Assembly: GCA_937873135.1 (NCBI GenBank)
Contig: CALMVQ010000091.1
Location: 1 to 58,051 of the forward strand
Source: an uncultured Scytonema sp.
Lineage (GTDB): Bacteria; Cyanobacteriota; Cyanobacteriia; Cyanobacteriales; Nostocaceae
Reading direction: 5' to 3'
Length of the DNA stretch: 58,051 bases
The notes under the pieces were generated by a model, which worked only from the letters and a program-made list of their open reading frames with translations, was not told the origin of the DNA and did not search any database. This document shows, piece by piece, positions 15,558 through 24,100 of the stretch. Within the stretch, counting starts at the first letter, position 1. Each line of letters begins with the position of its first letter. Position numbers and translations under genes: made by a program.

Positions 15558-15983
15558 TTAGCTAGCAGACTCAACAATCACCTTACCAACCATGCCAGCA
15601 CCACGATGAGGTTCGCAGTAAAAGGAGTACTCGCCAGGTGCTGCATCTGCTGGGAAGATTGTCTCTGAAGATTGCCCAGGATTCATCATCAGCTTTTTGT
15701 TAGAGAGTGCTTTAGCTAGATCAGAACTCTTAGCAGGATTTTTGGCAGGATCAAAAACAACGTTATGGGGAGGAACTTTGTTGTTTACCCACTTAATAGT
15801 GTCTCCTGGATGAATTGTCACTTTATTGGGTTGAAAAGCCAGCATTCCTTTATCACTGCCCAATTTCACCGTATATGTCTCAGCTGCTGCACTCTCAGCG
15901 AAAACAGTAAAACTACTCACAACTAAAAAGAGTGTCAATAGAGCTAAGCCCAAGCGCTGCCAGCTTGACGCAATCAATTTCAT
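15558..15983 (-). CDS. petE: Plastocyanin
   Basis: The 141-residue precursor has a signal peptide ending near AAAE and a mature blue-copper domain (about 106 residues). Copper ligands are visible: His in PPHNVVF, then Cys, His and Met in YCEPHRGAGM. It carries electrons from cytochrome b6f to photosystem I in the lumen. The ATG at 15983 is preceded by GGAGAATGGC-like bases. In other cyanobacteria petE is expressed when copper is present and petJ when it is absent. A short palindrome upstream (16049-16059) could be a regulator site. Confidence 0.96.
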   Translation of the reverse strand: MKLIASSWQRLGLALLTLFLVVSSFTVFAESAAAETYTVKLGSDKGMLAFQPNKVTIHPGDTIKWVNNKVPPHNVVFDPAKNPAKSSDLAKALSNKKLMMNPGQSSETIFPADAAPGEYSFYCEPHRGAGMVGKVIVESAS

Positions 15984-16048
15984 GCCATTCTCCTAACAAC
16001 AGATTTTATTTTCACTTATTCATTTTAAATAAAATCAAGCCCAAATAT

Positions 16049-16059
16049 GACAATATGTC
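16049..16059. promoter_or_regulatory. Candidate operator upstream of petE
   Basis: GACAATATGTC is a GACA-N3-TGTC palindrome about 65 bp upstream of the petE start codon. BlaI/MecI-type repressors, to which the copper-switch regulator PetR belongs, bind similar ACA/TGT dyads. This is suggestive only; a single short dyad can occur by chance. Confidence 0.25.
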
Positions 16060-16200
16060 GTAGATACAAGTTTTTTTTTAAATATTGAGCAAAAACACTT
16101 TCACTTATATTTCCGTAATTCTGAGTGCTCGTATCCCTTTGGATTGAAAACCCTACCGACTACATTCCATCTACCGTTTACCTTTTGGTCCTTTTTCCTG

Positions 16201-16251
16201 AGTCATTGACTCGCAAAGCGAGCGTGAGAAAGCATAAACGAGTCAATGACT
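16201..16251. repeat. 13-bp inverted repeat between petE and psbV
   Basis: AGTCATTGACTCG (16201-16213) pairs with CGAGTCAATGACT (16239-16251). Most of each arm, GAGTCATTGACTC, is itself palindromic. The enclosed sequence has a small GCGAGCG/CGCAAAGCG pattern. It lies downstream of psbV on the minus strand and could end its transcript, although no T run follows. Confidence 0.6.
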
Positions 16252-16331
16252 TGATCAAAGTGATGCTTTGCATTCAGCTATTAGGCACTCGAGAGAGTCA
16301 AGGCTAACGGCTGAATGAGTACAGAGTAACT

Positions 16332-16820
16332 TTAGAAGAAAATTTTACCGCCGCCCCACTTTTCGCCCACAACCTTAGGCTGGAGAAGAATATGACCGGC
16401 GATCGCTTCCAAGTCGGCTTCCTTGAGATTTCTCATTTTGGTGAAAATATCTGCACTCTTAATGCTGGGATGCAATTCAGAAATTTCCTCTTCACCATCG
16501 TAAGTCGTAGGATTCTTCAGATAGTCCACCAAACTTCCAATGTTATTCCGAGGTGGAGTTGCCAAATCCAAAGTTTCGGGATCGAGTCCGACATTCTGGT
16601 TTGTCTTGGTAATACCTCCGGCATGACACTGGGCACAAGCGTAATTAAACAGCCGTTTGCCTTCTTTAACTTGTTTCAGACTAAGTTCGATGGTCTCACC
16701 TTTGTCATCTAATGCTACTGTACGGGTGGATTTGTCTAGTTCCACTGCTGTCGCGCTACCGACAAAAAACTGAAACATCAGTAAAACAGCAGCCACAATG
16801 CTAAGTAATCTTGTTAACAT
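16332..16820 (-). CDS. psbV: Photosystem II extrinsic cytochrome c550
   Basis: The 162-residue precursor has a signal peptide (MLTRLLSIVAAVLLMFQFF...ATA) and a mature cytochrome c550. The heme motif is CAQCH, and the second axial His lies in SELHPSIKSADIF. Other marks are LDLATPPRNNI and the C-terminal VVGEKWGGGKIFF, ending one residue short of the usual Tyr. It stabilises the oxygen-evolving manganese cluster on the lumenal face of photosystem II. The ATG at 16820, with AAGGGGAAAC upstream, is chosen over the longer frame to 16925. It lies upstream of petE and petJ on the same strand. Confidence 0.96.
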   Translation of the reverse strand: MLTRLLSIVAAVLLMFQFFVGSATAVELDKSTRTVALDDKGETIELSLKQVKEGKRLFNYACAQCHAGGITKTNQNVGLDPETLDLATPPRNNIGSLVDYLKNPTTYDGEEEISELHPSIKSADIFTKMRNLKEADLEAIAGHILLQPKVVGEKWGGGKIFF

Positions 16821-16954
16821 GTTTCCCCTTAATAATTTTCGATTCGTAACACAGCTACGACTGCGCTGCTCAATCTCAATTGTGTTAACTGCTTGCAGCT
16901 CCACGAGCAATAAGCAGTAAGCCACTTAAGTGGCTTCAATTTCACCAAACAAGT

Positions 16955-17143
16955 TCAGTCAATACCTCTCAAATCTTTTTCAGCCAAAATTTGGGAAATA
17001 ATTGCCTTTGCATCCTCTAACGCCAAACGGGTTTTTTGATTTTTATAGACAATTAAGAGTTTGTCGCACACAGACAGCACCTTTTCAACAGGAACACCGT
17101 AGTCTGCTGCTATATCCGCAATCGATAGATCTGCAAAACCCAT
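16955..17143 (-). CDS. Small conserved cyanobacterial protein, IF2-N-like
   Basis: From the ATG at 17143 the product has 62 residues (MGFADLSIADIAADYGVPV...KLLIVYKN). The pattern of a small helical domain that starts IADIAADYGVPVEKVLSVC recalls the N-terminal subdomain of translation factor IF-2 and other minimal winged-helix domains. The frame is open to a TTG at 17191, but neither start has a clear SD. It lies 134 bp upstream of psbV on the same strand. Function unknown. Confidence 0.6.
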   Translation of the reverse strand: MGFADLSIADIAADYGVPVEKVLSVCDKLLIVYKNQKTRLALEDAKAIISQILAEKDLRGID

Positions 17144-17267
17144 AACGTTTTGTGAACTAACAGTATAGAGATTGAGTTGCTGTAATACCAATTATCACTT
17201 TAAGAGTGCAATTTGTTGCCGAAACAAAAGAGCGTTTCCTTAGCTGGGGATCAAAAAGCAATACGGT

Positions 17268-17453
17268 TCAGTTAGAAGCGTCACTCCCTGAAGATCCTCC
17301 CAACCCCCTTTTATAAGCTTGGGTGTACACACAAGTCGGGTGGAGAGTCGAAGGTTCATCCCAAGTTAAAGGTAAGGAGATATTTTCGCCGTCACAAGTG
17401 TACTTAGCACGAATTAGTCCGTTAGCTGTAAAAGCACTGCTTTCTAACTTCAT
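17268..17453 (-). pseudogene. Truncated PEBP / YbhB-like gene
   Basis: The frame starts with an ATG after AAGGTGACAACT and reads MKLESSAFTANGLIRAKYTC, then GENISLPLTWDEPS. This is the N-terminus of YbhB/YbcL-type phosphatidylethanolamine-binding-like proteins (normally about 150-180 residues). After about 38 residues the similarity stops and the frame ends, so most of the gene is missing. Confidence 0.75.
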
Positions 17454-17550
17454 AGTTGTCACCTTGCTTTTAGATTGATTGCTACTTTCAAAGCAGCCAG
17501 AAGAATACCGATGTACAAAACCGCTCCCTCGCTGTGAAAGCTTTTGTCAG

Positions 17551-17691
17551 TCAAGAAGAAGGAGGAGTAATCTTACACTCAATAACGGGAGTAAGAGCGG
17601 AAGTGGCTGCGGTACTACCATTATCAGCAAATCCTGTTAACCCAAATACAGCGATTTGACTCAGAAAAAGTCGTCTACTAATAATTCGCAC
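17551..17691 (-). pseudogene. Remnant of a Tat-exported protein (intradiol-dioxygenase-like)
   Basis: A 46-residue frame opens with GTG at 17691 after CAGGTAGGT. It has a twin-arginine signal (ISRRLFLSQIAVFGLTGF), then STAATSALTPVIECKITPPSS and a stop. The part after the signal resembles the start of cyanobacterial exported intradiol ring-cleavage dioxygenases, where ...CxxTPxQTEGPY would follow; that motif is lost. It lies just upstream of the PEBP remnant, so the two look like a decayed operon. The family assignment is tentative. Confidence 0.5.
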
Positions 17692-17954
17692 ACCTACCTG
17701 CTGTTGTCAAACCCACATCACTAAAATGACTAAAAGTCAATACATTTCGTGAATTATGGAGAATTGGTCAGTGCAATCTAGTATAATTTCGTTGGTAGCA
17801 TCTAAGGGTAAACGACCCCTAACTTCCACATCGGGGAATGCTACTGCGTGTCCTATCGGAATTCAACGGTTCCTCCAGTAAGACAGTTCCTTCAGACTTA
17901 AAGTCTTTCTGCAGGTCGGCTATGCTTGAGATAGCTAAAGGATGAGTACCAACC
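17692..17954. other. Spacer upstream of VapBC
   Basis: About 260 bp without a gene. It should contain the promoter of the toxin-antitoxin pair. GACTTAAAGTC at about 17897-17907 is a short palindrome within 60 bp of the antitoxin start and could be its operator, but the evidence is weak. Confidence 0.35.
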
Positions 17955-18227
17955 ATGCCTCTAACCCCAACTCCTCAACAGCCTGAGCAACATACCATCG
18001 AACTCGAAGAACATGGCAACCTGGTTCTCCCCGAATCCATTCGCCATCACCTCAACCTACAACCAGGTGAGAAACTAATTCTAACCCTCGAATCGGATGG
18101 CAGCCTACGCTTAACCAGTCTCCGCCACCAAATCCAAAAACTTCAGGGGATTTATAAAGATGTTGCTCCTGGTATCAGCCTTGCTGACGAACTGATTCAA
18201 GAGCGGCGCAGAGAAACTCAACCATGA
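17955..18227 (+). CDS. AbrB/MazE-type antitoxin
   Basis: The 90-residue protein has a swapped-hairpin AbrB-type DNA-binding domain at about residues 14-55 (IELEEHGNLVLPESIRHHL, then LQPGEKLILTLE). The C-terminal tail (YKDVAPGISLADELIQERR) is the kind that occupies the VapC active site. It would neutralise the overlapping PIN toxin and repress its own promoter. The stop overlaps the toxin start by 4 bp (ATGA), showing translational coupling. Confidence 0.85.
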   Translation: MPLTPTPQQPEQHTIELEEHGNLVLPESIRHHLNLQPGEKLILTLESDGSLRLTSLRHQIQKLQGIYKDVAPGISLADELIQERRRETQP

Positions 18228-18634
18228 GTCTGCAAGCCACTACGGTTCTAGATGCTTCAGCTCTACTTGCCTATCTTCAAGGAGAAACCGGAGCCACAAT
18301 CGTTGCTACAGTTTTAACCCAAGGCTCTGTAATCAGCGCTATTAATTGGGCAGAAACCCTTTCCAAACTCGCAGAACGAGGGCAAGATCCTGATGCTGTC
18401 ACTACTCAATTAATCAACCAAGGATTGCTACACTACGCTCTGCAAATTCACCCAATCGATGAACTGCAGGCACGTTCTATTGCCAAGCTGCGTGTTCCAA
18501 CTCAACCGTGGGGTTTGTCACTGGGGGATCGTGCTTGCCTTGCCCTAGCTCTTATCCTAAATTTGCCTGCCCTCACATGTGATCGCATTTGGGCAAACTT
18601 GAATATTGGTGTGTCCATAACTCTGATTCGTTAA
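18224..18634 (+). CDS. vapC: PIN-domain toxin (VapC family)
   Basis: The 136-residue protein is a complete PIN domain. Acidic residues for metal binding are seen in VLDASALLAYL, INWAETLSKL, LSLGDRACLALAL and LTCDRIW. VapC toxins are ribonucleases, usually cutting tRNA or rRNA. Gene order antitoxin-toxin with a 4-bp overlap is typical. It stands in a patch with a second toxin-antitoxin pair and several gene fragments. Confidence 0.9.
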   Translation: MSLQATTVLDASALLAYLQGETGATIVATVLTQGSVISAINWAETLSKLAERGQDPDAVTTQLINQGLLHYALQIHPIDELQARSIAKLRVPTQPWGLSLGDRACLALALILNLPALTCDRIWANLNIGVSITLIR

Positions 18635-18781
18635 TGTGATCGCGTGCTGTATTAAAAATCAATTCCGTCTCAACCTCTCCACACTTGGGCTTGTACCTGC
18701 GGTGTTGAGTCAGAATACTTTGGACACATTGCTATCGGACAATCACCTCCATGATTGGATCGTAGAGAATATGAAACTTAG

Positions 18782-18811
18782 ATGAGTAAGTTATACTTAT
18801 ATAATACTCAT
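18782..18811. promoter_or_regulatory. Candidate promoter/operator of second toxin-antitoxin pair
   Basis: ATGAGTA (18782-18788) recurs inverted as TACTCAT (18805-18811), and a perfect -10 box, TATAAT, lies at 18800-18805 inside the pair. The arrangement 20 bp before the antitoxin start fits an autoregulated promoter. Confidence 0.4.
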
Positions 18812-18828
18812 GTAGATGAGCAACATCT

Positions 18829-19344
18829 ATGAATCAAGCTGGAGAAACAAAGCGGCAAAACTTTAATGTTTCACCGGAACAAGAAGCACAGATTGAATGG
18901 CTGCGAGTAGCAATGGGAGTAACAACGACCAAAGAAACCATTCTGCGCTCAATTTCTGTGATGACGGTTTTGCATAATTATCTGCAACAAGGCTATCAAA
19001 TCCGACTAATTACACCAACAGAACAAATTCATTTGGTAGTTCCTGAATTAGAATCAGCACCACAGTCAACTTGGCAGTATTTAGTATCGCGTCCACATCC
19101 TTGGCGGCGGCAATTATACATAAAAGGGCAACGTCTGTTAGCTTCCACAGTTTGGCTGGATATGGAACTGAATAACCTTTCCCTTGAAGAAGCCGCAGAG
19201 AATTTTGCTTTACCGATCGCTGCTATTGATGAAATCATCCGCTACTGCGAAGCGAACCGAGAACTGATAAAGATGGAAGCGGATGAAGAACGTTATCGTC
19301 TGGAACACCGAGGAGTGAGTATTGAGCCTCAGACTGCTCGTTGA
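18829..19344 (+). CDS. DUF433-like antitoxin
   Basis: The 171-residue protein has an N-terminal helical part (SPEQEAQIEWLRVAMGV) and a C-terminal DUF433-like helix-turn-helix (LYIKGQRLLASTVWLDME, then LSLEEAAENFALPIAAIDEII). DUF433 proteins are found as antitoxins next to DUF5615 PIN-like toxins, as here. Its 3' end overlaps the toxin gene by 23 bp. Confidence 0.75.
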   Translation: MNQAGETKRQNFNVSPEQEAQIEWLRVAMGVTTTKETILRSISVMTVLHNYLQQGYQIRLITPTEQIHLVVPELESAPQSTWQYLVSRPHPWRRQLYIKGQRLLASTVWLDMELNNLSLEEAAENFALPIAAIDEIIRYCEANRELIKMEADEERYRLEHRGVSIEPQTAR

Positions 19345-19696
19345 TGAAGATACTCAGGCACGTCGTTTAGTTGAGATGCTGCGAGCAGAAAGTCATGATG
19401 TGCTGACGATAAGTGAGGCTAACATGACTGGTGTACCGGACACAATAGTCATGGAATTTGCCCGGAATCAACAGCTTGTATTGCTTACTCGTAACTGTGA
19501 TGACTTTTTGGAATTGCACAAGGCGAACCCAAAACATTCAGGAATTCTAACCATATACCAAAATGCCGATCCCACAAAAGGCATGAGTTACACAGGCATA
19601 GTTAAGGCAATAGCAAATTTGGAAAAAACAGGACTACCTCTGGAAAGGCTGTTTATAGTTCTCAACCAGTACAACTGGCAGGGTGAAATAAAGTGA
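19322..19696 (+). CDS. DUF5615 PIN-like toxin
   Basis: The 124-residue protein matches the Mut7-C/DUF5615 PIN-like family. LRLLVDEDTQARRLVEML holds the first acidic pair, followed by LLTRNCDDFLEL and a C-terminal IVLNQYNW. Such proteins are predicted ribonucleases. The TTG at 19322 is chosen because AGGAG stands 6 nt before it and no better start exists in frame. Overlap with the DUF433 gene indicates coupled translation. Confidence 0.8.
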   Translation: MSLRLLVDEDTQARRLVEMLRAESHDVLTISEANMTGVPDTIVMEFARNQQLVLLTRNCDDFLELHKANPKHSGILTIYQNADPTKGMSYTGIVKAIANLEKTGLPLERLFIVLNQYNWQGEIK

Positions 19697-19753
19697 AAGA
19701 CAAATATGCGCTACAAAGCCTTATAATTTTTCCTATATATCCCTTACTCTCCT

Positions 19754-20179
19754 TTGAGCAATGTAATTAACTACAACAATAAAATTAATTATTCTCATGA
19801 TGGTGGTGTTGCAGGTTCGCAGGGAAATCGTTTGGAATTGGGTGCAGTCGCAGAAACAGGAACTGTTGAGTTGATTGGTAACGGTAATCAAATGCAGTTA
19901 GCCTTCCCAGAAGGTTTAACGAAAGCGGATATTGTCCTGCAAAACAACGCTTTTGCTTTGACAAGTGGAGGGGGTGCAATATCAGTCAATGCTGGGAACT
20001 TGAGCCTTTCTAGGAATAGTTTTATCACTGGAGTTCTTGCAGCTAGGGAAGGAACACCAGGAGTTGCAGCAGGAGATGTGGTAGTTAATGCAGCTGGCGA
20101 TGTTACGCTAGATAGTCTTAGTGAATTAAGAAAGCGTTGGGAAAAAAGAAGAAATAGGAGTGAGCTACACAGTGAATAA
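19754..20179 (+). pseudogene. Fragment of a haemagglutinin-type TpsA passenger
   Basis: The frame contains the beta-helix repeats of cyanobacterial filamentous-haemagglutinin-like proteins (LAFPEGLTKADIVLQNN, ALTSGGGAISVNAGNLSLS, AAGDVVVNAAGDVTLDSLSE). It lacks the N-terminal secretion domain, any signal peptide and the C-terminus, and runs out of similarity near 20120. It is an internal piece of a normally 700-1000-residue protein. No TpsB gene is adjacent; one lies at 27404. Confidence 0.75.
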
Positions 20180-20202
20180 CTTGCGAATCAAAGGATGAAG
20201 TA

Positions 20203-21048
20203 GTGAAACGCGATTCCATTTATTACCAGATTTTTAAGCGCTTTCCTGGGTTGCTCTTTGAACTAGTTGATCACCCTCCTGTGCCAGGGCAGAATTACAG
20301 ATTTGAATCAGTGGAAGTGAAGGAAACGGCTTTTCGCATTGATGGTGTGTTTTTACCGCCGGTGGATGCAACGACAAGAATTATCTTTTTCGCGGAGGTT
20401 CAATTCCAGAAAGACGAAGCCCTCTACCATCGATTTTTTACAGAGTCGATGATGTACTTGAACCGAAATCGTTGTGAGTATGATGACTGGTTCTGTGTGG
20501 TAATTTTTCCATCACGTAGTTTAGAACCCAGCGATCAAAAAACTCATCGAATATTTCTTAACAGCGACCAAGTGCAACGAATTTATTTAGATGAGTTGGG
20601 GGCTGCCAATCAGCAGCCAATAGGCATTAACTTGATGCAGTTGACTATAGCATCAACGGAAGTGATGGCAGAGCAAGCTCGTCTGTTAATTGAGCGGGTA
20701 GAATTAGAACAAACAGGCACACTCGCAAAAAACGAAATCATCGAAGTCATCACGACCATTGCCGTTTACAAATTTTCCCAGTTGAGTAGAGAGGAAGTGG
20801 AAGCTATGTTAGGACTGAGTTTAGAGCAAACCAGGATTTATCAGGAAGCGAAAGCTGAAGGCCGAGAAGAAGGCCGAGAAGAAGGCCGAGAAGAAGGCCG
20901 AGAAGAAGGCCGAGAAGAACGGGAAGCGGAAATGTTGAGAGCAACTGTGCCTCTGTTACTCAAAACAGGGATGAGTGTGGAGCAGATTGCTCAACAGCTT
21001 AATGTTGATGTCGAAGCTGTCCAGCATGCTGCACAACAGAACGGGTAG
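20203..21048 (+). CDS. Rpn / DUF2887 family PD-(D/E)XK nuclease-like protein
   Basis: The 281-residue protein begins MKRDSIYYQIFKRFPGLLFEL, the usual start of DUF2887 Rpn-type proteins. The nuclease core shows Asp in FRIDGVFLPP and the E-x-Q motif in FFAEVQFQKD. After residue 220 comes a GREE tetrapeptide repeat and a C-terminal helical domain (SVEQIAQQLNVDVEAV). Rpn proteins of E. coli promote RecA-independent recombination and cut DNA. The GTG start has AAGGA 8 nt upstream. Confidence 0.85.
   Translation: MKRDSIYYQIFKRFPGLLFELVDHPPVPGQNYRFESVEVKETAFRIDGVFLPPVDATTRIIFFAEVQFQKDEALYHRFFTESMMYLNRNRCEYDDWFCVVIFPSRSLEPSDQKTHRIFLNSDQVQRIYLDELGAANQQPIGINLMQLTIASTEVMAEQARLLIERVELEQTGTLAKNEIIEVITTIAVYKFSQLSREEVEAMLGLSLEQTRIYQEAKAEGREEGREEGREEGREEGREEREAEMLRATVPLLLKTGMSVEQIAQQLNVDVEAVQHAAQQNG
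20860..20919 (+). repeat. 12-bp tandem repeat, 5 copies, in Rpn gene
   Basis: Five identical copies of GGCCGAGAAGAA encode GREE repeated five times. The array is in frame and probably varies in copy number between strains; such variable linkers are common in Rpn genes. Confidence 0.95.
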
Positions 21049-21158
21049 AATGAACTTTGAAGAAACACCAATCTACTAGGATCGAGAACGTCCCTACACG
21101 TCCGCAATTTTTACCAACAATCCTTGGCTCGCTCAAAATATCAGCTTTGCTTTTAAGG

Positions 21159-21197
21159 CTAAGATTCCCGACTTCTTTAAGAAGTCGGGAATCTTAG
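21159..21197. terminator. 19-bp hairpin between Rpn gene and metH
   Basis: CTAAGATTCCCGACTTCTT (21159-21177) and its exact complement (21179-21197) form a near-perfect palindrome just beyond the metH stop codon, between convergent genes. The core CCCGACTTC/GAAGTCGGG recurs at 55057-55094, so it is a dispersed hairpin that may serve as a terminator; no T run follows on either side. Confidence 0.6.
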
Positions 21198-21198
21198 A

Positions 21199-24100
21199 TT
21201 ACGCGCTAAAGTACTTAGCTAGTGGGTGATAGGCAATAATCGCCGTTGTTGATTGTTCTGGATAAATTTGTTCGCTTTCATCCATATGTAAATTAATGCG
21301 ATCGCTTCCCAACAAATCCAATTGCTTGTACTGCTCCTGAATATTCGGACAAGCCGGATAGCCAAAACTATACCGCGAACCATGGTAGCGCTGTGCCAAA
21401 ATATCCCGAATATTATCTGGTTCATCAGCCACAAAGCCCAACTCCCGACGAATACGGGCATGAGTCCACTCAGCCAGTGCCTCTGCCACCTGCACTGCCA
21501 TACCGTGGAAATACAGATAGTCTTTGTATTGATTATTTGCAAACAGCTTTTGAGCAAACTCCGTAGCAATTTCTCCCATCGTCACCGCCTGCATCGGGAA
21601 CACATCAATTATCCCCGACTCCTTTGGTGCAAAGAAATCAGCAATACACAACTTCCGCAACGACTTCTGCCTCGGAAACTCAAACCTCGTAATTTCCTTG
21701 GCGTCCTTGGCGTCTTGGCGGTTCATATCATATATATACAACGTATTCCCCTCAGCCTGACAAGGAAAGTACCCATAAACCACCTGAGGATGCAGCAAAT
21801 TCTCCTCAATAATCCGTTGCTTCCACTCCGCCAAAATAGGATACACCTTCTCATCCAAGAAAGCTTGATACTCTTCCTTAGATTGTTCCTTCGGTTTACG
21901 GAACTGCCACTGCCCTGCGATCAAAGCTTGTAGATCAAGATACCAGAATACCTCCTCCAAAGGAATATCCGCAGGCTGCAATAACTTCGTTCCCCAAAAA
22001 GGCGGAGTTGGACGTTCGATATCCACAGCCACAGCTTCCGAACGACGGGTATTAATTTCTACCGGGAGTTGTGTTGACGCGCCATCAAACGGCTCTACAG
22101 GAGTTGGGAGTGGCAATTCTGTTTGTTCTACAGATAACTCATCTATTCCATCTCCCAGAAAACCCTGAAGATCGTTCCATTGATCGGCAACCTTCGCTGG
22201 CATCAATTTATCCATGAAGTGCAAGTCAGAAAACGCATCTTTACCATAAACCACCTTACCTTTGTAGGTTTTTTGGCAATCTTGATGGACAAACTTGGGA
22301 GTTAACGCCGCACCGCCCAAAATTACGGGGACAGTGATACCCTTTTCGTTGAATGTCTCCAAGTTCTCTTTCATGAAAGCGGTGGACTTCACCAGCAAAC
22401 CACTCATAGCTATACAATCAGCTTTGTGCTGTTCGTAAGCTTTAATGATGTTTTCCACTGGCTGCTTAATTCCCAAGTTAATCACCTTGTAACCGTTATT
22501 CGACAAGATGATATCCACCAGATTTTTGCCAATGTCGTGAACGTCGCCTTTGACTGTGGCAATAATAAAGGTTCCTTTGGCATTGTTACCTGATTCTGAC
22601 TTTTCCATGAACGGTTCTAGGTAAGCAACCGCTGCTTTCATAGTTTCGGCTGATTGTAATACAAAGGGTAACTGCATTTGCCCCGAACCAAACAACTCAC
22701 CCACGACTTTCATCCCATCCAGCAGAAAAGTATTGATAATATGCAGGGGAGGATATGTTTGTAGCGCGGCTGTCAGTTGTTCTTCCAAACCAATGCGTTC
22801 GCCGTCGATGATATGAAGCTTCAGGCGTTCTTCTATGGGTAAGTTTTGATCGACACCTTTGTCGCGTTTTGTGGTTACCCCTTCAAACAGTGTTGTCAGT
22901 TCTGTCAGGGGATCGTAAGTAGAGATCTTGCCCTCAAATTTGCGTTGATCGTAAATTAACTGGCGACAGACTTCTTGATGTCGTTCTTCAATCCGCGACA
23001 GTGGTAAAATTTTGCTGGCACTGACAATTGCCGCATCCATACCTGCTGCCATCGCTTCGTGTAAAAACATGGAGTTCAAGACAACTCGCGCTGCGGGGTT
23101 CAAACCAAAGGAAATGTTGGAGACACCTAAAATAACGTGAGAACCAGGCAATTCTTGGCGGATGCGACGGATGGCTTCAACTGTTGCTTTGCCGTTTTCT
23201 CTATCTTCTTCAATCCCCGTGGAAATAGGGAGAGCCAGAGTATCAAAAAATATCTCTTGAGGTGATATGCCGTACTCGACAGCTTGACGATAAGCACGTT
23301 GGGCGATCGCAAACTTCTTCTCAGCAGTCCGCGCCATCCCATCTTCATCAATTGTACCAATAACAATGCCTGCTCCGTACTTCTTCGCCAATTCCAAAAC
23401 TTTTAAGAAACGCGGTTCACCATCTTCATAGTTCGTGGAATTGAGTAAACATTTACCTCCTGCCACTTTTAACCCCGCCTCCATCTTCTCCCATTCCGTG
23501 GAGTCCAGCATCAAAGGTAGTGTCACGTTGTTTACCAAGCGGGATACGACTTCGTGCATATCCCGTTCGCCGTCTCGTCCCACGTAATCCACGTTGACAT
23601 CGAGGATGTGTGCGCCTTCCTTTACCTGGCTTCTAGCCATCGACACCAATCCATTCCAGTCTTCTGCGTTCAGCAGTTCGCGACACTTCTTAGAACCACT
23701 GGCGTTCAACCGTTCCCCGACAATTAAGAATGAGTTGTCTTGATCATAAAGTTGAGTACTGTAAATCGATGCGGCTGCTGGTTCTATTTCCGGATGTCTG
23801 ACTTTTGGCTTCAACTCTTTGGCAATTTCTGCTAATTGTTGAATGTGTTCCGGAGATGTCCCACAGCAACCCCCAATCACTTGGACACCTAGATCTTCAA
23901 CAAAATGCATTAAAGACATCCGCAATTCTACTGGTGTCAGCTTATAAAAAGCTTGACCACCAACGTTTTCTGGTAACCCCGCATTGGGAATACAGGAAAC
24001 GACAAAAGGCGAATGTTCTGAAAGATACTTAATATGTGGTTTCATCAAGTCTGGACCGGTGGCACAGTTCAAACCGAGAATGTCTATGGGGAAATGTTCT

